Counted from the stretch's first letter, positions 27,038 to 36,240 are shown. The stretch is 64,000 bases of DNA from Gammaproteobacteria bacterium (GCA_016744375.1 JADGEM010000019.1:1-64000); one strand, 5' to 3'. Notes: generated by a model from the letters alone, not told the origin. Made by a program: numbers and translations.

Positions 27038-28408
27038 ATGTCTAACTTATTTCCTCTTATATCGGTGTACCTGGTTAATTACAATTACGGACGATTTGTC
27101 GAACAGGCAATTGAAAGTGTATTGCAACAAACATTTCAGGACTTTGAATTAATCATCATAGATGATGGTTCGAGTGATAACTCTCGTGAAATTATTGAAC
27201 CCTATGCCAGAAATGAAAAGATCATGACGATCTTTCAGGAAAACAAAGGGCTCAATGCAACAAATAATATAGGTTTAAGAGCGGCAACAGGTAAATATAT
27301 AATGCGTCTTGATGCAGATGATTATCTTGATGCACATGCACTTGAATTATTATCAGGTGTGCTTGAAAAAAATGAAGATGTTGGCCTTGTCTTTCCTGAC
27401 TACTATATGGTTGATATTGATGGTCAGGTACTAGAAGTTATCCAGCGCCACAATTTTGATGAAGTCACTATGATGGACCAGCCGGCACATGGAGCCTGTA
27501 CAATGATCCGGCGTGAATTGCTGGAATCCATGGAAGGTTATGATGAGAGTTTTCGTTGCCAGGATGGTTGGGATTTGTGGTTGCGCTTTATTCAACACCA
27601 CCAGGTAAAAAATGTCAGCTTGCCGCTGTTTTATTATCGACAGCATGGTAACAATCTGACTGCTAATGAAGAACGATTACTTTCAACTCGCTCGGAAATA
27701 ATGCGTAAAGTGGTTCAGTCAAAAAATGAGCAACTCAAATGCATTGCAGTGATACCTGTGAGAGGAAAAACAGCGGATCCTCATTCTCTGGCATTACGAG
27801 AATTAAATGAAAAACCCATACTGGATTGGAGCATAGAGGCAGCATTGAACGCTGATTGTGTCACCGATGTTGTTGTAACCAGCCCAGATGAAAAAATTCT
27901 TGAGCATATAAAGAACACATATGGTGATAAGGTTATGCCCATTGCCCGTGACTGGAAATTTGCTTTACCAAATACCTCAATTGACGATGCAGTGACTGAT
28001 GTCTTTAATCAACTCCCCGAAGACAGGCGAAACTTTGATGCAGTAACAATCTTATTCGTTGAATCCCCCTTTCGTTCATCAAAATACATTGATATGGCTG
28101 CTGATGTGATGCAGCTTTTTTCAGCGGATCGGGTTATTGGTGTGCGGCCAGAAAACAGTAACATGTATCAGCATGATGGTAGTGGTATGCTGCCACTAAA
28201 GCATGACAAGCGATTGCGCTATGAGCGGGATGAGATGTTCAGAGAGGTTGGAAATATGGTGCTGGTTCGCCGGAGACATTTCTTAAGGACAGCAATGGAG
28301 CCTGGAGAAAGAGTCGGCCATGTGGTTTTAAGCAAAAAAGCAGCGCTTTCTCTGGATTCACAATGGGAATGGGATATCGCTGAACTAATGAGTGCAGAAA
28401 AAAAATAA
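27038..28408 (+). CDS. GT2 glycosyltransferase fused to a cytidylyltransferase-like domain
   Basis: A 456-residue two-domain protein. Residues 1 to about 225 are a GT2 enzyme, with SVYLVNYNYGRFVEQAIESV, LIIIDDGSSDNS, MRLDADDYLD (metal-binding D-x-D) and CQDGWDLWLRF. From about residue 234 there is a NeuA/SpsF-like nucleotidyltransferase fold: KCIAVIPVRGK, LNEKPILDWSIEAAL, and DVVVTSPDEKILEHI. The usual CMP-sugar synthetase loop (PARGGSKG-x-x-x-K) is altered to PVRGKTADPHS, so nucleotidyl transfer is uncertain. The fusion suggests coupling of sugar activation and transfer. It overlaps the asnB start by one base (TAATG). Confidence 0.78.
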   Translation: MSNLFPLISVYLVNYNYGRFVEQAIESVLQQTFQDFELIIIDDGSSDNSREIIEPYARNEKIMTIFQENKGLNATNNIGLRAATGKYIMRLDADDYLDAHALELLSGVLEKNEDVGLVFPDYYMVDIDGQVLEVIQRHNFDEVTMMDQPAHGACTMIRRELLESMEGYDESFRCQDGWDLWLRFIQHHQVKNVSLPLFYYRQHGNNLTANEERLLSTRSEIMRKVVQSKNEQLKCIAVIPVRGKTADPHSLALRELNEKPILDWSIEAALNADCVTDVVVTSPDEKILEHIKNTYGDKVMPIARDWKFALPNTSIDDAVTDVFNQLPEDRRNFDAVTILFVESPFRSSKYIDMAADVMQLFSADRVIGVRPENSNMYQHDGSGMLPLKHDKRLRYERDEMFREVGNMVLVRRRHFLRTAMEPGERVGHVVLSKKAALSLDSQWEWDIAELMSAEKK

Positions 28409-30273
28409 TGTGTGGAATAGCAGGCTATGTGACAGATAATTTACTTGATGAAAATATTCTGGAGCAAATGGTTAACTCGCTCTGGCATCGAGGCCCAGAC
28501 AGTATGGGGACATATCGTAATGACCCCTATGCTGGAGGCATGCGACGCCTGAGTATTAATGGTATTGAAACAGGTGACCAGCCTCTTTTTAACCATGATC
28601 GTTCCATTGTTGTTTTCTATAATGGCGAAATTTACAATTCACCACAACTGAGGCGTGAGCTGAAAGCAAAAGGCTATCAGTTTCGAACTGAATCAGATGG
28701 CGAAGTTATCGGCCATCTCTATGAAGAGTATGGAACTAAAGTCTTTGGGCGATTGGATGGCATGTTTGCCATTGCAATCTGGTCTGTCAAAGAGAAAAAA
28801 TTAATTCTGGCACGGGATATACCTGGAGAGAAACCACTTTATTATAGTCAGTTACCCAATAACGGTCTGGTGTTTGGCTCAGAATTGCGAGTCTTCAAAC
28901 AGTTTCCAAAACTTAACCTTTCTCTTGATTATCAGTCACTTTGGGATTTTCCCACATTTCTATGGATACCTGAGCCTTCGACAGTTTATAAAGAAGTCAA
29001 AGCAGTGCCCCGTGGTCACTATTTAACGCTTGATCACACTGGAATAGCCTTGCACCCATTTCCTAATCGTTTTGCTGGGCAGATAGCCGAAGCATCAAGC
29101 TGGCAGGATCTGGTTGATCTCACTCGTCAGACAGTTACTGATTCTGTAAAGAGCAGGCTCTTGTCACAAGTACCGGTTGGAAGTTTTTTAAGTAGCGGCC
29201 TGGACAGCTCAATTGTTGCCACTATTGCCCAGCAAGAATTGGGTAACTTGACAACATTCTCTATTGGTTTTGAAGATGTCGATGATCCCTATCACGGCAA
29301 TGCCGATGAATCGAGTGCCGCACGGGCTTATGCAAAACAACTTGGAACTAAACATCATGAAATTCATGTGAACGGTGATGATTTTTATCAGGCTTTACCC
29401 GAATTCTGTGATTATGGCGATCAACCTTTTGCTGTTTCATCAGGTCTTGGTATTTTATTTGTTGCTAAGGCTGCCCGGGAACAAGGCATAAAAATTCTTC
29501 TTTCCGGTGATGGCGCCGATGAATCCTTCGGCGGCTATTCCTGGTATTCACACCTTAATAGTCCTTATCTATCAGATAGTACTGGCAATGATGAATTACT
29601 CGGGGTGACTTCTTTTCAGAATTTTGGTCTGGATACTGAAATGCGGCTAAGAGCCATGAGTCGATATAAAGCACCGCAGCGAGCCTGGGCATGGCATTAT
29701 TATGCTGCTGAAGAAGAGAAAGCCGCTCTTTTCTCAAGAGAGCCCTTTAGTGACATTATGGGGTCACACCGATATTTTAGTGACTATAATTCGGCTTCCC
29801 AATGGAGTCCTGAGACATATGTTAATCAGGACAAGAATTTTTATCTGCCTAATGAGATGATGCGTAAACTGGATAAAATGACCATGGCCCATTCTGTTGA
29901 AGGGCGGGCACCCTTTGTCGCACCTTCAGTCTTAGCTTTAGCGGAACAATTACGCTATAAACATATGGTCAAAGGTGAAGTTCTCAAACCGGTATTGAGA
30001 GAAGCATTTGCTGGTCTGTTACCAGAAGATATATCTAAACGGCCAAAACATGGTTTTAATGTGCCGATTGATCATTGGCTTAAAGGTAGTTGGTCCGGGC
30101 TTATGGAAGAGACATTTTCCATGGATTCAGCATTATCAAAAATGGGCCTTGTTTCAAAAAATGCAGGGTCCTTAGCTTCCCAAATGCTTGCTGATCCGCA
30201 ACGTTTAAATGGTCATACCCTATTTTGTTATGTCATGCTTAATATGTGGCTTGAACGTAACTGGATCCGATAA
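28408..30273 (+). CDS. asnB: Glutamine-hydrolysing asparagine synthase (AsnB family)
   Basis: A 621-residue class II amidotransferase. Met-Cys-Gly-Ile at the N-terminus gives the catalytic Cys2, and YNGEIYNSPQLRREL and SDGEVIGHLYEEYG form the glutaminase site. The synthase half has FLSSGLDSSIVATIA, the ATP PP-loop with Ser replacing the first Gly, and LSGDGADESFGGY. In surface-glycan loci such enzymes amidate uronic acids or amino-acid substituents rather than making free asparagine, which is likely here. It begins in the stop of the GT2 fusion gene and is followed by a NeuB-like gene after 32 nt. Confidence 0.88.
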   Translation: MCGIAGYVTDNLLDENILEQMVNSLWHRGPDSMGTYRNDPYAGGMRRLSINGIETGDQPLFNHDRSIVVFYNGEIYNSPQLRRELKAKGYQFRTESDGEVIGHLYEEYGTKVFGRLDGMFAIAIWSVKEKKLILARDIPGEKPLYYSQLPNNGLVFGSELRVFKQFPKLNLSLDYQSLWDFPTFLWIPEPSTVYKEVKAVPRGHYLTLDHTGIALHPFPNRFAGQIAEASSWQDLVDLTRQTVTDSVKSRLLSQVPVGSFLSSGLDSSIVATIAQQELGNLTTFSIGFEDVDDPYHGNADESSAARAYAKQLGTKHHEIHVNGDDFYQALPEFCDYGDQPFAVSSGLGILFVAKAAREQGIKILLSGDGADESFGGYSWYSHLNSPYLSDSTGNDELLGVTSFQNFGLDTEMRLRAMSRYKAPQRAWAWHYYAAEEEKAALFSREPFSDIMGSHRYFSDYNSASQWSPETYVNQDKNFYLPNEMMRKLDKMTMAHSVEGRAPFVAPSVLALAEQLRYKHMVKGEVLKPVLREAFAGLLPEDISKRPKHGFNVPIDHWLKGSWSGLMEETFSMDSALSKMGLVSKNAGSLASQMLADPQRLNGHTLFCYVMLNMWLERNWIR

Positions 30274-30305
30274 ATTTATATACAGAGTAAAAATTAAAGA
30301 GACGA

Positions 30306-31007
30306 ATGATGGAAATAATAGCTGAAATTGGACAAAACCATAATGGCGATATGGGACTTGCAAAGGAATTGATCCAGGTATCTGCGGAGAATGGCGCTGA
30401 TGTGGCTAAATTTCAGGTTTATGATGCCAGGGCCTTATTTCCAAAAGAAGGCAATCCCTGGTATGAATACAATTGTAAAACGGAACTGAGCCGTGAACAA
30501 CTGGCAGAACTGTCAGAGGAATGTGATCGGGTTGGTATTGAATTTATGGCCTCAGTCTTTGATGTAGAACGCATACAATGGCTTGAAGCGCTGAATGTTC
30601 ATCGCTATAAAATTGCATCACGTTCGATCAATGATCAGCCACTGATTCAAGCATTAGTGAGTACTGGAAAACCAATTATTGCATCACTGGGAATGTGGGA
30701 AGGCGAAGATTTTCCTGTAATTGATTTACAACGTGACATTGAATTCTTATATTGTGTATCAAAATATCCGACAGAACTGGAAGACCTTCATTTTTCAGAG
30801 GTTTCATTTGATCGTTATGTGGGGTTTAGTGATCACTCCATTGGCACTGTGGCTGCAATAACTGCTTGCGCGCGTGGTGCAAAAATTTTAGAAAAACATT
30901 TTACTCTGGATAAAAAAATGACTGGTCCTGATCATGAGGGCAGTATGACACCAGATGAATTAGCTGAAATCTCTCATTTCAAAAATCAATTTAAACTGTG
31001 TTTGTAG
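30306..31007 (+). CDS. Short NeuB-like synthase (SpsE type, no SAF domain)
   Basis: A 233-residue sialic-acid-synthase barrel, which would condense phosphoenolpyruvate with a sugar. AEIGQNHNGDMGLAKELI, ADVAKFQVYDA, YKIASRSINDQPLI, the metal-site GFSDHSIG and LEKHFTLDKKMTGPDHEGS are all present, so the barrel core is complete. The C-terminal antifreeze-like (SAF) domain of ordinary NeuB is absent: the protein stops right after MTPDELAEI. Bacillus SpsE is a comparable partner of SpsF, and here an SpsF-like gene follows after 3 nt. The product may be a nonulosonic acid or a different sugar acid. The start is ATG at 30306 or 30309. Confidence 0.78.
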   Translation: MMEIIAEIGQNHNGDMGLAKELIQVSAENGADVAKFQVYDARALFPKEGNPWYEYNCKTELSREQLAELSEECDRVGIEFMASVFDVERIQWLEALNVHRYKIASRSINDQPLIQALVSTGKPIIASLGMWEGEDFPVIDLQRDIEFLYCVSKYPTELEDLHFSEVSFDRYVGFSDHSIGTVAAITACARGAKILEKHFTLDKKMTGPDHEGSMTPDELAEISHFKNQFKLCL

Positions 31008-31010
31008 ATT

Positions 31011-31751
31011 ATGAAAATTATTGCCACCATTGAAGCCCGAATGGGTTCAACTCGCTTACCAGGAAAAGTTATGCTGCCCCTTGGTGGCCAACCCATGATT
31101 GTACAGCTGGTTGAGCGTATTAAGAGAAGCAAGTTAGTTAATGAGGTGGTTGTAGCAACGACTGTCAACCCAACGGATAGTATCATTATTGAGACTTGTG
31201 TTCGCAATGACATTAAAGTTGTCGCTGGGAGTGAAATGGATATCACCCAGCGCTTGCTTGATGCTGCAGGCTCTGAAAATGCAGATTATGTGGTTCAATT
31301 AACTGGGGATAACCCATTACTTGATGGTCAATTAATTGATTCTGCAGTACAGACTCTAATTGATGGTGATTATGATTATGTGACAAACTATCGAGATAAT
31401 AAATTAACCATTGGTTTTAATGTACGCTGTTTTAAATATGAAGCATTAGAACGAGCCGCTGAGCTTTCAGATGCACCCGGTGATCGGATTCACGGCAGTT
31501 ATTTCATTCATCGCAGCCCAGACTTATTTAATATAGGTCAGGCAGAAGTCCCGGATTCTCTTCAACGAGATGACATTCGACTTACCGTTGATGAGCCAAT
31601 GGATTTTGAAATCGTACGGAGAGTATTTGAAAGTCTCTATCCTCTCAAAAAACACTTTTCAGCGGATGATGTCATAACAATAATTGATCGCTTTCCTGAG
31701 TGGCGAGAAATTAATGTCAATGTAGAACAAAAAGTACCTGGAGAAGGTTAA
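31011..31751 (+). CDS. SpsF-like cytidylyltransferase family protein
   Basis: A 246-residue GT-A fold nucleotidyltransferase of the SpsF/KdsB-related family. ATIEARMGSTRLPGKVML holds the nucleotide-binding Arg and Lys. VVVATTVNPTDSIIIE and VQLTGDNPLLDGQLID carry the metal-binding Asp, and LTVDEPMDFEIVRRV is the family C-terminal signature. It probably activates the acid sugar made by the NeuB-like protein encoded just upstream as its CMP derivative. A second protein of the same family is encoded at 35468. It ends the asnB to spsF-like run; a 208-nt gap follows. Confidence 0.82.
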   Translation: MKIIATIEARMGSTRLPGKVMLPLGGQPMIVQLVERIKRSKLVNEVVVATTVNPTDSIIIETCVRNDIKVVAGSEMDITQRLLDAAGSENADYVVQLTGDNPLLDGQLIDSAVQTLIDGDYDYVTNYRDNKLTIGFNVRCFKYEALERAAELSDAPGDRIHGSYFIHRSPDLFNIGQAEVPDSLQRDDIRLTVDEPMDFEIVRRVFESLYPLKKHFSADDVITIIDRFPEWREINVNVEQKVPGEG

Positions 31752-31791
31752 CTGCCAAGTATTTTTGTAAGATTAGTCTGTGAATAGAAAC

Positions 31792-31821
31792 TATACAAGT
31801 TCTTAAGCTTGATGATATAAT
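31792..31821 (+). promoter_or_regulatory. Candidate promoter before the second asnB
   Basis: TATACA, 18 nt, TATAAT lies in the 208-nt gap between the SpsF-like gene and asnB. The -10 box is perfect and the -35 box matches four of six. A separate TTGACT at 31853-31858 lacks a good -10 partner. The rest of the gap shows nothing else I recognise. Confidence 0.35.
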
Positions 31822-31959
31822 TCTCTAATTACTATCTGAATTGATGAATATTTTGACTAGAAAACCAATAAATAATAATCAGTATTTCACTGCTCTTACA
31901 GAAAAAAAATTCTTTCAGATAAGACTATTATCAGAGATTACGAGGCCGGAAATAAGCTA

Positions 31960-33885
31960 ATGTGTGGAATAGCCGGCTTCATCACCAGTGAACAGTCCTT
32001 ATTCACTGAAGGTTCGATTAGAAATATGCTTGATGTACTCCAGCCTAGAGGGCCAGATGGTACCTCATGGCTTGGAGTCGATACCCGAGGGAAAAAATTC
32101 TGGAAGCAAATCAATCAGACAAATGAAGCACATATGCCGCTTTCTCTGGCAATGGGATGTTGTCGACTGGCAATTAATGATCGTTCCGATCATGGCCTGC
32201 AGCCAATATCGAATGAAGAAAATAATGTCTGGGTTGTACAAAATGGTGAAATCTTCAACTTTATCGAATTACGTGCTGAATTAGAGTCTGCGGGGCACGT
32301 CTTCAAAACAGCCACCGATACAGAAGTGATTGTTCATGGTTATGAACAGTGGGGGTTGGATTGTTTTAATCATTTTAATGGTCAATTTGCCATTGCTATC
32401 TATGATGAAAAAACTAAGCAAACAATTTTAGCACGAGACAGACTGGGAATTACTCCCTTTTTTTATCATGTATCAAGGACTGCGATCAGTTTCGCTTCAG
32501 AAATAAAAGCAATTCTAACACTCCCGGAGATTAAAGTAGAAATAAACCATGAAAGACTGGCAACAATTATAGGCTTGCCCTATAAGCTCCATGGCAAACC
32601 AGGTTCAAGTCTTTTTAAACAAATAGAGGCTGTACGGCCAGGTGAAAGACTGGTTATTGATGCTGATAATAAAATCACTCGTAGTATGTACTGGACATTC
32701 AATCAGTTTCAAGAGCCTTTTGTTGGTAGTTTCAGACAAGCGCGAGGGCAGTTAAAAGAGCTTCTATCGGATGCGGTCAAGATTAGATTAAGAACAGACA
32801 GAAAGCTGTCATTTCTTGTGAGTGGCGGGATTGATTCACCGGCATCAATTGGTATTGCCTCACAGATATACGGCGTGGAGCCTGAAACATTTAGTCTTGA
32901 TCTTCCGGATGCACGTTTTAATGAAAATGATTCCATACAGGAAGTTATTCAATATAATAATGTGACCAGCCACTTTATTCCAGTCACTGCTGAGCGTGTT
33001 AAAGAAATGATACCTCAGGTGCTGGCAGCTTCAGATGAACCTTTGCCAACAGCAAATGGTGTTCTGCATGGCATTATGGCCAGAGAAATTGTTGACCGTG
33101 GTTTCAGAGTGGTTTTGAATGGGGTTGGTGGCGATGAAGGTTTCTTTGGTTACCATGATCACTTCCTCTATTATTTGAGAGATCTGGAATTATCAGGTGC
33201 ACCTAATTTTCAGGATGAGTTGGATGCCTGGCAGCGGACACAACAACGCCCACTTGAGACTTATGAAAAATTCAGGGCATTTCTAGAGAGTGGTGATGCA
33301 AAATACAGTCCTGATTTTCTGGCAAGAAGTGGTGGCTTTGATTATCGTCAATGTTTGAGGGGTGATTATGCCGAGCAATATTTGAAGCCGGCGGCATTAT
33401 TCGATAGTACAGACTACTCCCCTCGAAATAAACAAATTGTTGACATGGGGCGTCTGACATTACCCTATTCATTAAAAATGGATGATGGCTGCTATATGTC
33501 ACAGGCATTGGAAACACGACAGCCATTTCTGGATCATCGACTGATAGAGTTTGGGCTGACCATACCTTCACGTTATAGAATACATAAAGGTATCTCCAAG
33601 TTTTTGCTGCGCAGTGCCGTAAGAAATTGGGTGCCGGACACACGCCGCCGCGATATGCGTAAAGTTGGCTTGAATTTACCCATTGATGAATGGATGAAAG
33701 TTGAGTTAAGGAGCTGGGTCGAACAATTCCTGTGTTCTGCAAACAGGCCCATATTCCAATATGTGGATTTCAACCAGGTGCAAAAAATTGTTGCCAGCCA
33801 TATGGATGGCAAAGCAAATCATAGTATGAAATTGTGGGATCTGATCAATGTTGATAATTGGTTAGATAAATTTTACCCATCTTGA
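31960..33885 (+). CDS. asnB: Second glutamine-hydrolysing asparagine synthase (AsnB family)
   Basis: A 641-residue amidotransferase starting Met-Cys-Gly-Ile-Ala-Gly with the catalytic Cys2. VQNGEIFNFIELRAEL and TDTEVIVHGYEQWG complete the glutaminase domain. FLVSGGIDSPASIGIA is the ATP PP-loop with the full SGG-x-DS, and LNGVGGDEGFFGYHDHF is the second nucleotide-binding loop. The KVGLNLPIDEW tail is typical of the family. It is only moderately similar to the AsnB at 28408, so it is more likely a separate acquisition or an old paralog than a recent duplicate. An amidation role on the surface glycan is likely. A methyltransferase gene follows after 19 nt. Confidence 0.88.
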   Translation: MCGIAGFITSEQSLFTEGSIRNMLDVLQPRGPDGTSWLGVDTRGKKFWKQINQTNEAHMPLSLAMGCCRLAINDRSDHGLQPISNEENNVWVVQNGEIFNFIELRAELESAGHVFKTATDTEVIVHGYEQWGLDCFNHFNGQFAIAIYDEKTKQTILARDRLGITPFFYHVSRTAISFASEIKAILTLPEIKVEINHERLATIIGLPYKLHGKPGSSLFKQIEAVRPGERLVIDADNKITRSMYWTFNQFQEPFVGSFRQARGQLKELLSDAVKIRLRTDRKLSFLVSGGIDSPASIGIASQIYGVEPETFSLDLPDARFNENDSIQEVIQYNNVTSHFIPVTAERVKEMIPQVLAASDEPLPTANGVLHGIMAREIVDRGFRVVLNGVGGDEGFFGYHDHFLYYLRDLELSGAPNFQDELDAWQRTQQRPLETYEKFRAFLESGDAKYSPDFLARSGGFDYRQCLRGDYAEQYLKPAALFDSTDYSPRNKQIVDMGRLTLPYSLKMDDGCYMSQALETRQPFLDHRLIEFGLTIPSRYRIHKGISKFLLRSAVRNWVPDTRRRDMRKVGLNLPIDEWMKVELRSWVEQFLCSANRPIFQYVDFNQVQKIVASHMDGKANHSMKLWDLINVDNWLDKFYPS

Positions 33886-33904
33886 TGAATTTAGAGGAAA
33901 AAAA

Positions 33905-34636
33905 GTGACTGAAGAACATCGCTGGAACACAAAAGAGTATGAAGAACGCACTCGTCAGCTTTACAGAACAGACTTATATAAACTCTATCCGAGTGAAGCA
34001 TGGGCCTTGTATCGTATACTTCCTGAATGTGAGTCAGTGATTGATTTAGGATGTGGCAATGGTGCTATGGCGGCTATATCAAAGAAAATTGCCCCCAATG
34101 CAATGTATCATGGTATGGATCATCAGGAAAATCTCATGGAAGAAGCTCGACAAGCCTTCCCTTATGCTTCTTTTGACTCAGGTGATCTTATTCCTTACAT
34201 CAAAGCCAGTGAAATGGCTGATTGTGTTATGAGCTGGTCTGTTATCAAGTCCTTTGAAAACTGGCGTGAAGTGATTGCTGAAATGCTGGCAAAAGCTAAT
34301 AAGTACGTTATTTGTGATATTCGTGTTGCCAATACTGATATTGAAGCATTTGACGCTGATATCTGCTGGGCAGATTATGGTGGCAGAAAAGGTCCGATTA
34401 CTTATTTAGGTTATGCTGCATTCAGAGATGCTTTACTTGAATTTAAGGATGAGTTGGCAAGAATTGAAATAGCAGCTTATCAAAGCGAGTGGGGAAAGTT
34501 TGTAAACATCAAAGAGGGCATCAATCCAGAAACCTTTCTGACCGTTTGTGTTTTAGTAAAAAAAGGTGCTGATGGAACAAGCCCTGATGCAGACTTCGAA
34601 CTATTTGAAAGATTACCAGGTAATTTGCAACGTTAA
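33905..34636 (+). CDS. Class I SAM-dependent methyltransferase
   Basis: A 243-residue Rossmann-fold methyltransferase. VIDLGCGNGAMAAISKK is motif I with the SAM-binding glycines. MYHGMDHQENLMEEARQ supplies motif II and CVMSWSVIKSF is the motif IV region. The GTG start is preceded by TTAGAGGAAA. It stands directly before a CmoA-like gene. Because CmoA makes carboxy-SAM, which in tRNA modification is used by the adjacent CmoB, this methyltransferase might be the matching transferase. That is inference; plain methylation of a sugar is equally possible. Confidence 0.82.
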   Translation: MTEEHRWNTKEYEERTRQLYRTDLYKLYPSEAWALYRILPECESVIDLGCGNGAMAAISKKIAPNAMYHGMDHQENLMEEARQAFPYASFDSGDLIPYIKASEMADCVMSWSVIKSFENWREVIAEMLAKANKYVICDIRVANTDIEAFDADICWADYGGRKGPITYLGYAAFRDALLEFKDELARIEIAAYQSEWGKFVNIKEGINPETFLTVCVLVKKGADGTSPDADFELFERLPGNLQR

Positions 34637-34684
34637 AAGTCTGTCTAAAAACAGGCATTGATTTGAAACTTCTGAGACAGGAAT

Positions 34685-35437
34685 ATGGAAAATAAACTTG
34701 AGAAAATAGGTGGTGTGGATCAGTTTTTTGCAAATGAAATGTCAGCAAAAGATTTTTCATTTGATGAAAAAGTGGCAAGCGTATTTGATGATATGGTTTC
34801 CAGAAGTGTGCCCATGTATGGTGAAACCATGTCGGCAGCACTTGATCTGGCTTCAAACTTTGTTGAATCGGGCAGTAATATTTATGATATCGGTACAGCA
34901 ACTGGCACATTATTAATTGAGTTTGATAAGATTCTTGGAAAAACGGATGTGAATCTAATCGGTATTGATAACTCTGAGGCAATGGTTAAACAGGCACAAG
35001 ACAAAATTGATCAAAAAGAATTGAACAATAATATTGAATTAATTGTGGGTGACATGGAAGAAAGCCTGGGATTAAACAATGCTTCCGTTGTTTTTATGAA
35101 TTACACATTGCAGTTTATACGACCACTTCACCGTGAATCAGTGATTCGTCAAATATATGAAAGTTTAAATGACAATGGCTGCTTGATCCTTGTTGAAAAA
35201 GTTCTGGGTAATGACTCTTTGTTTAACCGTCTATACATTGATCTTTATTACAAATATAAACATCAGGTTGGATATAGCGATAAAGAAATTAAACAAAAAA
35301 GAGAAGCGCTGGAAAATGTATTAATACCTTATCGTATTGATGAAAATTTAGAGCTGTTAAAGCGTTGTGGCTTTTCTTCTTCAGATATTTTTTTCAAATG
35401 GTATAATTTTGCTGGTTTTATTGCTGTAAAAAATTAA
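34685..35437 (+). CDS. CmoA-like carboxy-S-adenosylmethionine synthase
   Basis: A 250-residue protein closely resembling CmoA, which makes carboxy-SAM from SAM and prephenate for tRNA uridine-34 modification. FSFDEKVASVFDDMVSRSVPMY (24-45, quoted in part) and the SAM loop YDIGTATGT match the family. So do IDNSEAM, MNYTLQFIRP, YSDKEIKQKREALENVL and the C-terminal FKWYNFAGFIAVK. Arg206 in QKREALENV aligns with the E. coli Arg199 that, as I recall it, holds the carboxylate. A chromosomal cmoA normally sits beside cmoB. Here it is among sugar genes, so it is probably a specialised paralog supplying carboxy-SAM for glycan decoration. Confidence 0.8.
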   Translation: MENKLEKIGGVDQFFANEMSAKDFSFDEKVASVFDDMVSRSVPMYGETMSAALDLASNFVESGSNIYDIGTATGTLLIEFDKILGKTDVNLIGIDNSEAMVKQAQDKIDQKELNNNIELIVGDMEESLGLNNASVVFMNYTLQFIRPLHRESVIRQIYESLNDNGCLILVEKVLGNDSLFNRLYIDLYYKYKHQVGYSDKEIKQKREALENVLIPYRIDENLELLKRCGFSSSDIFFKWYNFAGFIAVKN

Positions 35438-35467
35438 AATAAATTCTTTCATATTGATGATGTTTAA

Positions 35468-36211
35468 ATGAGTAGACAAGGTAAAATTAGTGCCATCATT
35501 GAAGCACGAATGACATCAACCAGATTGCCCGGAAAAGTGTTGTTGGAAGCAGTTGGAAAACCCATGTTGCAATTGATGATTGAACGTATATCTCGTGCAG
35601 CAGCTATTGATAATATTATTATTGCAACAACGACCAATGATAGTGATGACCCCATTGTTGAACTAGCAAAAACTCTCTCAATAGATTATTTTCGTGGAAG
35701 TGAGCATGATGTTTTGGGGCGAGTTGTTGGTTCTGCACAGGCTCATAATGTCGATGTCATCGTCGAAATCCCAGGGGATTGTCCGCTTATTGATCCTGCC
35801 TATGTCGACTTATGTGTAAATGAATTTATTGAAGGTGATGCTGACTATGTTTCTAGTGCTTTAAGTAATAGTTTCCCTCATGGTTCAGAAGCTCAGGTTT
35901 TCTTGACCAAAACATTGGAAGATGTTGCTTCAAGAACTGATGATCCGACTGATCATGAACATGTCAGTCTATTTATGTATAACAATCCGAAATTATATAA
36001 AATACAAGCAATAAATGCACCGATAGATATTGCTCGACCTGATGTCCATCTCACTTTAGATGAACAAAAAGATTATGAATTTATTTCACATATTTTTGAA
36101 CATTTTTATTTAGACAATCCAAACTTTACATTACAAGAAATATTAGACTTGCTAAATAGCAATGATTGCCTGGCTAGATTGAATAAAGATATCCAACGGA
36201 CAATAATTTGA
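35468..36211 (+). CDS. SpsF-like cytidylyltransferase family protein (second copy)
   Basis: A 247-residue protein of the same nucleotidyltransferase family as the product at 31011. ISAIIEARMTSTRLPGKVLL, IIIATTTNDSDDPIVELA, VEIPGDCPLIDPAYVD and LTLDEQKDYEFISHIFE match it segment by segment. The two differ in most other positions, so they are old paralogs and probably act on different sugars. It precedes a Gfo/Idh oxidoreductase with overlap or close spacing. The activated sugar is unknown. Confidence 0.8.
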   Translation: MSRQGKISAIIEARMTSTRLPGKVLLEAVGKPMLQLMIERISRAAAIDNIIIATTTNDSDDPIVELAKTLSIDYFRGSEHDVLGRVVGSAQAHNVDVIVEIPGDCPLIDPAYVDLCVNEFIEGDADYVSSALSNSFPHGSEAQVFLTKTLEDVASRTDDPTDHEHVSLFMYNNPKLYKIQAINAPIDIARPDVHLTLDEQKDYEFISHIFEHFYLDNPNFTLQEILDLLNSNDCLARLNKDIQRTII

Positions 36212-36240
36212 TTGAAGATATAAATAAAAAAGAAATATCC

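Noticed and set aside
33272-33982. Several minus-strand ORFs of 79-156 residues around asnB and the methyltransferase
   Set aside because: They are antisense to conserved catalytic domains and show no recognisable protein features, so are explained as shadows.
34521-34982. 153-residue minus-strand ORF across the methyltransferase and CmoA-like genes
   Set aside because: It overlaps two supported genes in the other direction and its sequence (His/Gln-rich, no domain) looks like a reverse-frame artefact.
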